From Athripsodes cinereus (taxonomy: Eukaryota > Arthropoda > Insecta > Trichoptera > Leptoceridae): a stretch of DNA of 64,000 bases. Both the position numbers and the translations under genes were made by a program. The notes under the pieces were generated by a model. It searched no databases. It saw only the letters and a list, made by a program, of their open reading frames with translations, and was not told where the DNA came from. Positions 58,701 through 64,000 of this stretch are shown here, piece after piece. The first letter of the stretch is position 1; each line of letters begins with the position of its first letter. Where the stretch lies: positions 26,298,000 through 26,361,999 of the forward strand of contig OX388314.1 in the NCBI GenBank assembly GCA_947579605.1. The letters are read 5' to 3'.

Positions 58701-60325
58701 AGTCTTTGTAAGGTATACGAACTGTAATTTAGTGTTAAGAGCATATTTTCTGTATTCATCTTTTAATAATTGGATATTAGCTGGCACTTTGCGTTTATCA
58801 TTAGAAAAGAAATATGTTGCAACTAATAAGCAAAAAGAGAAATAGGCGGATATGCTGAGGTCAATCTAGAGTTTTATTAAGTACACAAACAAGTTCACCA
58901 ACATTAAATTAAAAATAAAAAAATAATAATTTATTTGAATTAATTATATAAAACACTTATTTGTAGTGTTTAAACTGTGACTTTTTATTGATTAAAAGTC
59001 ACAGTGGATATAATATAAATAAGTGATTTATTTGTAAGTAATTCAACATGAATTTCCACCGAGAACCGTCGGTTGAAAATATCAACTTCACTGATTTATT
59101 TTACTTCATTCATAGTTAAATATTTGTGAAAAATGGATCGGTGTGCCTTACTTGTGAACTCCTCATCTATAGTACTGAACACTCATTCTCGTATTCGTCG
59201 ATTCGCATTTTGACAGACATGGAAATAAATATTATTTAGGTATATTAAGTTATAATGTTTTTTTTTATGAAAAAAAAAACATTTATATAGGGATTACTTG
59301 ATGACACATATAAAAATATGTTTCCTTGGTAAAAATCAAGTAATCTAGTGCTGTAATTATGTAGTTTCAAGCATAAAACCATCTCTATTTTTTAATAATT
59401 TTAAATAAATAATCAGACGCAGATTCAACAGCGTGCCGACTCTTTGACTCGGCTGGCCGAACTAAAACCGAATTTTGAGTTCTACGGAAATTTTCATAAA
59501 AACTTTCCCGCAAGCGGAAAATTTAAAATGAAAATTTCAAAATATAAATAACACATCACGCTATTATAATCATATGATAAATTATTCAATTAAAATTGTT
59601 TTAAATATGTTTTCCTTATTCGAACTTGACGAACTAAAAATTATATTTTCTTATGTGCACGTCACAAATCCCATTTTTTTCGCATATTAAAAAAAATACG
59701 GCTAAATATTACCCAAATTTAAGAAAAATAGGTTTTTTCTAAAGCATCCTTGGAGCTAAATTTACTTCATCATTTATGTAACCTCTAAGATGATTGTCTT
59801 AAAATACCTCTGCTAGTCGTGATGAAATTTCGGAAGGTGTTTTTCAATCGATAATTTCTACATGAATCTCTCGGTTATTTTTTTTATTATTATTAAAAAT
59901 ACATTAAAATATGTTCAAATTTTGATATTATCAAAAACAAACAGTAAAAATATCATCTCGATCACGAAAATATTGCAATTAATTAATAATCAATGTTGAA
60001 AAATGGTTGCGTAAAATCATGTGACAATTTCGAGTTCCCTACCTATCAAGGGCTCTTAAGCAATTATCAAAATATAGTTCTGTTATAAGATTACATATAG
60101 AGTTTCACTTACAGGTTGGTCTCCTCCTTAAATACGGTTATCCACATGAAACTCACATCGCTCAGACGGAAGATGGCTATCTCCTGGCAATGCACAGGAT
60201 CACAGGCACCAAGGGGGAGACAGTTACTCCGGAATCTTTAGCCAAGAAGCCAGTTGTATTTCTGATGCATGGATTGCTCAGTTCTTCAGCTGACTGGATC
60301 ACTGCTGGGACAGATGTAGGATTTG
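55739..60325 (+). CDS. LIP-F: lipase, first two exons only (runs off the window)
   Basis: Exon 1 55739-55882 encodes MSQRLALLVLLVVGCAAVLA, a textbook signal peptide, then GKSPHGDEILARFPG...EDARLDI. Exon 2 60115-60325 encodes VGLLLKYGYPHETHIAQTED, MHRITGTKGETV and LMHGLLSSSADW. Phases 0 and 1 match the other genes, but exon 1 is 12 bp shorter and exon 2 is 9 bp longer, so this is the most divergent member. Exons 3-5 with Ser, Asp and His were not found before 64000. The donor is GTTTGT, weaker than its paralogs' GTAACA or GTGAAT. The ATG at 55711 leads to a stop and is not the start. Intron 2 hosts a large retrotransposon in the same orientation. Confidence 0.88.
56322..56575. repeat. Direct duplication of about 140 bp
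   Basis: ACTACGAA(G)CATTAAAAAA...CTGTCTCTCTTTTTGCGGTAAG...TATATTTCACTCATTATCTAT occurs twice. Confidence 0.85.
57456..57571. mobile_element. Short MITE (116 bp) with long inverted repeats
   Basis: Begins GGCCGGTTTCAATAACCTAT and ends in the inverted form ATAGATTATTGAAACCGGCC; arms are about 45 bp with a few mismatches. The target duplication is unclear. Confidence 0.8.
58975..59004. repeat. Small perfect hairpin
   Basis: CTGTGACTTTT and AAAAGTCACAG flank an 8-nt loop, nested within looser CACTTATTT/AAATAAGTG pairing. Confidence 0.8.
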
Positions 60326-61044
60326 GTTTGTATTAAACAATTTCGATATCAATACTCTACTTAAAAATAAGATTTCCGCATGTCACAACAGCTGACAATA
60401 TGTTTTATTATGAATTTGCATGGATTCGTTTCTGACCAACTGCAACATATTGCTCTTATCTTCCACAAGACGCACAATTACCCCATAATAATATCATCAC
60501 TACATCCCTGAAAAGTGCTTGTATTAAATGAATACATTTTAATGACATGAAATGTACCTACAAGAAAAACTTGATTAATGAAAATATGTTGATAGGTCAA
60601 CTGAATGAGCACATATGTAATTTCCTCCAGCCGATCCTATATTAATATGAAAAAAATAAAGTACGAAATAGGTATAAATCCTGATTACTAAATTATATAT
60701 AACTAAAAGATAGCTAAACTACTACTCCCCAGGGGGCTCACTGTTCCAGTGAGTTACGGGTATGGCGCACCCGGGATACCTGAGCTGAGCGCTGATCTGT
60801 CCACAGATCCCTCCGGTCAGCGCCCTCCCAATCCTATACCCGCTTTCCTGTCAAAACTCCTTGTTCGTACCACATTTTAATCCATCACATATGTTCCATC
60901 ATACCAATCCCAACCCAAGCCAAGGTGTAGAGCGACCCGTGCTGATGGCTGAATGGCACCAGGGTATGGTGTCTCAAACGGGGCCTTCAGGATACCTGGC
61001 GACCTCCTGGAGTAAGTAGCCTTACTGCATCATGCGGGGCTCTG

Positions 61045-62802
61045 ATGCAGTGGACTTTTAGTTCCCTAGCTGCTCGTGGGACTCAAATGGAAAGAGAACT
61101 CAAAAAGAAAAACAAAAACAAGAAACCTAAGCAGGCTTGCCCTGCAAATACCAAGTCCGACGCGGGGGGTCGAGCGTCGTCGTCTGCTCCTGTGGATCGG
61201 GCGGCGGCGTCTCGGCCTTCAGGTCGGACAACAAAAGAACTGAGTAGTGCCTTTATTGGCAGCACCGGAAAGGCCGGGATTAGTGGTGGCAGAACCTCCA
61301 GCGGTGACAAACCCGGATGCTCCGGGACTGCTGGGGGCGATGTCTCCGCTAACAATACCGGAAAATCCGGGACAGAAGGTGCCGAAGCTTCCGCTAATAA
61401 CATCACCGGACAAGTCGGGGCTGGTGTTGGCGAAACCTCCAGTGGCAATAAACCCGGGTTCTCCGGGGCCGCTGGGGGTGATACCTCCACTGGCAATACC
61501 GATAAACCCGGGACTAGCGGCAGCAATGCACCAAAGAGAAGCAAAAGGCCAGGGTGGAGGATGATGCCACTGCCAGCTCCAGGTGAACCTGGAGGTCGGG
61601 ACGACCCGTTGACAAGAGGTCTCAGCGGGGCCCGAAAAAAGTGGTATCTCCGATACCTAACCATTGGGCTTGAACCAGAGGAGGCCAGAAAGAGGGCGAT
61701 TGCGGGGAAGGTAACACCCGAACCACAAAACGCCGAAGGATCGTCTGAAGGGCATGCACCTGAAGAGATTAAAAAGAAGGCAATTGCAGAGGGGCCTGCA
61801 CCCAAAGAGCAAAATGCCAAGAAGAGGCTGATGACTCCTCCAGAGAACCCAGCCTCAAAAAAGAAAAGAGCAGCTACACAGACCCAGGCTAGTACTAGGT
61901 CAACTGGGCAAGTCACCAGTTATGCAACTGCTCTTAAAGCAACAAGATTGGTAATCCTGCCAAATGAGTACCCAAAGGTCACCATAGACAATGAGGGTCT
62001 CACTAGGCTGGAAGACCTAATCTTGAAGGAGATGATGTCGGACACGACACCATCTCAAAGTAAAGTACAGTTCCGAAGCATACGCTTCAAACCAAGCATG
62101 CTCTTGGTGGACTGTGCTACCACATCAACATCTGAGTGGTTGAAGTCCGTGGTCGGGTCTCTGGGGGGATGGGAGGGGGCGGGGCTTAGGGCATGCTCAG
62201 AAGAGGATGTCCCGAAGGCATACACCGTCACCATCTTTTTCCCCAGAAGCCAAGACATGACCACAGAGGAAGTACTTAAGATGCTGGATAGGCAAAATGA
62301 GGGGCTCAACATCACCCTCTGGAGAATCCTTGCCAGCAAGAAGGATGGAACTGGCTGGCTCTTAAGTTTAGAGGTAGACCAGGCTTCCCATAGAAACATG
62401 TCGGAGAAGAGGGGAACACTCTTCTACCGATATGGAGAGATCCAAGTCCAAGGACTATGGAGGAAGAGAAAGGAAGAAGGCGGAACCACCATAACGCCTA
62501 CCCCCCTGCCTGATCCTTCCGGGGGGGGCATCGCATTGGAGGGGACTTCCTCTGAGGGGATGCCTCACTCGGGGGAAAACAACATCGTAAGGATAGAGGA
62601 CAACGCGAGCCTGCTCGCTAGTCCGAGTCCAATGGCGAGCTCGGGTGGGGAGGAGGAGGAGAATGATGTCGACAGGATGGAGGACGATGCGAGCTTGCTC
62701 GCGAGTCCCAATCCATTGTCGAATACAGATGAGGAGGAAGAACTCCTCTCAGCAGAAGAAGGGGAAAATGATACCCAAGATGTGGAAATGGCTCAAAAGT
62801 AA
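61045..62802 (+). CDS. Retrotransposon ORF1, 585 aa, DUF4780-like
   Basis: Presumed RNA-binding ORF1 partner. The N-terminus is basic (RELKKKNKNKKPKQ, near residues 18-31). Next come glycine/serine-rich degenerate repeats of the type GNKPGFSGAAGGDTS (residues about 75-165), a KKW-YLRYLT-like basic stretch, and a lysine-rich segment. Residues about 300-475 fold-match, from memory, the DUF4780 region of insect retroelements (LEVDQASHRNMSEKRGTLFY). The C-terminus is acidic. No CCHC zinc knuckles are seen, unlike the ORF1 at 8223-9220. The first ATG is at 61045, and an in-frame ATG at 61087 is also possible. Long antisense frames are compositional shadows. Confidence 0.8.
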   Translation: MQWTFSSLAARGTQMERELKKKNKNKKPKQACPANTKSDAGGRASSSAPVDRAAASRPSGRTTKELSSAFIGSTGKAGISGGRTSSGDKPGCSGTAGGDVSANNTGKSGTEGAEASANNITGQVGAGVGETSSGNKPGFSGAAGGDTSTGNTDKPGTSGSNAPKRSKRPGWRMMPLPAPGEPGGRDDPLTRGLSGARKKWYLRYLTIGLEPEEARKRAIAGKVTPEPQNAEGSSEGHAPEEIKKKAIAEGPAPKEQNAKKRLMTPPENPASKKKRAATQTQASTRSTGQVTSYATALKATRLVILPNEYPKVTIDNEGLTRLEDLILKEMMSDTTPSQSKVQFRSIRFKPSMLLVDCATTSTSEWLKSVVGSLGGWEGAGLRACSEEDVPKAYTVTIFFPRSQDMTTEEVLKMLDRQNEGLNITLWRILASKKDGTGWLLSLEVDQASHRNMSEKRGTLFYRYGEIQVQGLWRKRKEEGGTTITPTPLPDPSGGGIALEGTSSEGMPHSGENNIVRIEDNASLLASPSPMASSGGEEEENDVDRMEDDASLLASPNPLSNTDEEEELLSAEEGENDTQDVEMAQK

Positions 62803-62864
62803 GAGGCGTGTACTCTAAATAGTAGATTATATATTAATATATATATATATATACAAGTAAATAA

Positions 62865-64000
62865 ATAAAAATTAACACAAAATTAACAAATAATATCACC
62901 AGGATTGCTCAGGTAAACTTGCATCATGCTAGGGGAGCCTCTGCTGCCATTGCGAACATGTTTGCCAAAACTAACCTGGGAATTGTGTTAATACAGGAAC
63001 CTTGGATTTACAAGGGACAGATCAGAGGTCTGTCTAGCTTGGGTGCTAAAGTAATCTGGGATATGAAGACTGACAAACCAAGAGCTTGCATCTTGATAAG
63101 GGACAATATTAAATATATGTCTCTGTCAGAATTCATGTCCCGCGATCTAGTACCCATCCGAGCAAGTATCGATATGGGTGATACATGTCGAGATATAGTA
63201 ATTGCAACGGCATACTTTGACTATCATGGGCCAGCGCCACCATTAGAAGTTCAAAGTTTAGTAAATTATTGTAGTAATAACAACCTCCCTCTCATACTGG
63301 GGTGTGATGCAAATGCTCATAACACTGTGTGGGGGAGTAGTGATATAAACAGAAGAGGCGAAGAACTCCTAGAATTCATCCTGACTGAAAACCTAGATAT
63401 ACTAAATGTGGGAAGTGATCCCACATTTATCACTAGAATAAGACAGGAAGTATTAGATATTACACTTTCAAGTGGAAATATCAACGAAATGGTCAAGAGA
63501 TGGAGGGTTTCGCAAGAGCCTTCTCTTTCAGATCATAAAATCATAAGATTTGATTTAGAAGGTCTATCTATTAAGACAGATCTCATCAGGAATCCCAGGA
63601 AAACAGACTGGGATGGATACATGACCAGTCTTAAGCATAACTTAGAACTGGTCAATTCAAAAGTAAAAAATCACTATGAACTAGAACAGGCAGTACAGGA
63701 TCTAAATGCGGCAATTTTGGACGCATACGAATCAAACTGTCCTGTTCGAGAGAAAAGAAGCTGTAGGGAAGTGCCTTGGTGGAACAACAAACTGTCAAAT
63801 CTGAGAGCCTCAGTGCGACGATTATACAATCGTGCTAAGGGGAGTGGAGACTGGCAGGAGTACACCGAAGCACTCACTAACTACAACAAAGAAATAAGAA
63901 AAGCAAAGCGGAAAAGCTTTAGAGATTTCTGTGAAAAAATCACGGAAACTCCAATAGCAGCCAGACTACATAAAGCACTGGCCAAAGGAGGTTTACAGGG
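62865..64000 (+). CDS. Retrotransposon ORF2, apurinic endonuclease and start of RT (partial)
   Basis: Open from 62865 to the window edge. QVNLHHARGASAAIAN carries the catalytic Asn of APE-type endonucleases, then QEPW (Glu), GCDANAHNTVWGSS (Asp/Asn) and PSLSDHKII (SDH), all present. Downstream are the linker (VPWWNNKLSNLRASVRRLYN) and the lead-in to reverse transcriptase; the RT core lies beyond 64000. The first in-frame ATG (62958) is after the catalytic Asn, so a canonical start would lose it. Translation may use a non-AUG start or coupling with ORF1, or the start has mutated. Confidence 0.85.
   Translation, partial: MKINTKLTNNITRIAQVNLHHARGASAAIANMFAKTNLGIVLIQEPWIYKGQIRGLSSLGAKVIWDMKTDKPRACILIRDNIKYMSLSEFMSRDLVPIRASIDMGDTCRDIVIATAYFDYHGPAPPLEVQSLVNYCSNNNLPLILGCDANAHNTVWGSSDINRRGEELLEFILTENLDILNVGSDPTFITRIRQEVLDITLSSGNINEMVKRWRVSQEPSLSDHKIIRFDLEGLSIKTDLIRNPRKTDWDGYMTSLKHNLELVNSKVKNHYELEQAVQDLNAAILDAYESNCPVREKRSCREVPWWNNKLSNLRASVRRLYNRAKGSGDWQEYTEALTNYNKEIRKAKRKSFRDFCEKITETPIAARLHKALAKGGLQ

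Larger units (their letters stand above)
55883..60114. other. LIP-F intron 1 (4.2 kb)
   Basis: GTAAGT donor and TTACAG acceptor. It contains a direct duplication of about 140 bp (about 56322-56450 and 56464-56575), a MITE (57456-57571) and a palindrome (58975-59004). No gene was recognised. Confidence 0.8.
60720..64000 (+). mobile_element. APE-type non-LTR retrotransposon in LIP-F intron 2 (right end outside window)
   Basis: GC-rich sequence starting near 60728 (CCCCAGGGGGCTCACTGTTC) contrasts with the AT-rich intron and looks like a 5' UTR. It is followed by ORF1 and ORF2. Both open frames are long and undamaged in the window, suggesting a recent insertion. ORF1 with a DUF4780-like region suggests the LOA/Jockey superclade. 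Confidence 0.8.

Noticed and set aside
61083..61916. 277-codon antisense frame
   Set aside because: It is the shadow of GC-rich ORF1 with repetitive PG/GS codons; no motif or start context.

Overview
The window is AT-rich, intron-containing animal DNA. The gene family, the compact five-exon genes and the non-LTR retrotransposon tails (for example the TGGAAGAGATCGC... type at about 48.9 kb) point to an insect, most likely a moth or butterfly. That taxonomic call is inference from sequence style; no database was searched.

The host content is a tandem plus-strand cluster of neutral/acid lipases (the lysosomal acid lipase / gastric lipase-like alpha/beta hydrolase family). There are five complete genes (LIP-A 9617-15120, LIP-B 28975-31419, LIP-C 33622-35758, LIP-D 41016-44216, LIP-E 49716-52634) and the first two exons of a sixth (LIP-F, from 55739). 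All five complete genes splice into 419 codons with exactly the same exon lengths (156, 202, 362, 159, 381 bp) and intron phases (0, 1, 0, 0). Each carries a signal peptide, an HG oxyanion motif, a GHSQG nucleophile elbow, a YGDND acid and a late H-x-DFL histidine. They look like secreted digestive or lipid-processing enzymes that arose by repeated local duplication: A/B are near twins, C is their relative, D/E are a second pair, and F is the most divergent.

Most remaining DNA is mobile-element sequence. 1-9.5 kb: retrotransposon fragments, a 96-bp minisatellite derived from a retrotransposon tail, and the 5' flank of duplicated unit 1. 9.6-15.1 kb: LIP-A, with a hAT MITE and retrotransposon tails in intron 4 and a DNA transposon placed just after its stop codon. 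15.95-20.59 kb: a rearranged LTR element, itself split by a non-LTR insertion, lying exactly at the seam between the two tandem units. 20.59-31.55 kb: unit 2 with LIP-B, interrupted upstream by a complete young non-autonomous LTR element (20859-25684). 31.6-40.9 kb: LIP-C, a 173-bp satellite with a nested hAT MITE, and little else. 41-52.6 kb: LIP-D and LIP-E separated by a restriction-like-endonuclease non-LTR element. 53-64 kb: LIP-F exons, a 4.2-kb intron, and a large non-LTR element with ORF1 and ORF2 running off the right edge.

The most unusual signals are: (1) six tandem hairpins with compensatory base changes inside the young LTR element; (2) a perfect 107-bp inverted repeat positioned in the predicted 3' UTR of LIP-A; (3) an LTR/inverted-leader structure at the duplication seam; and (4) an 8-bp deletion that removes the TATA box of LIP-D compared with LIP-E.
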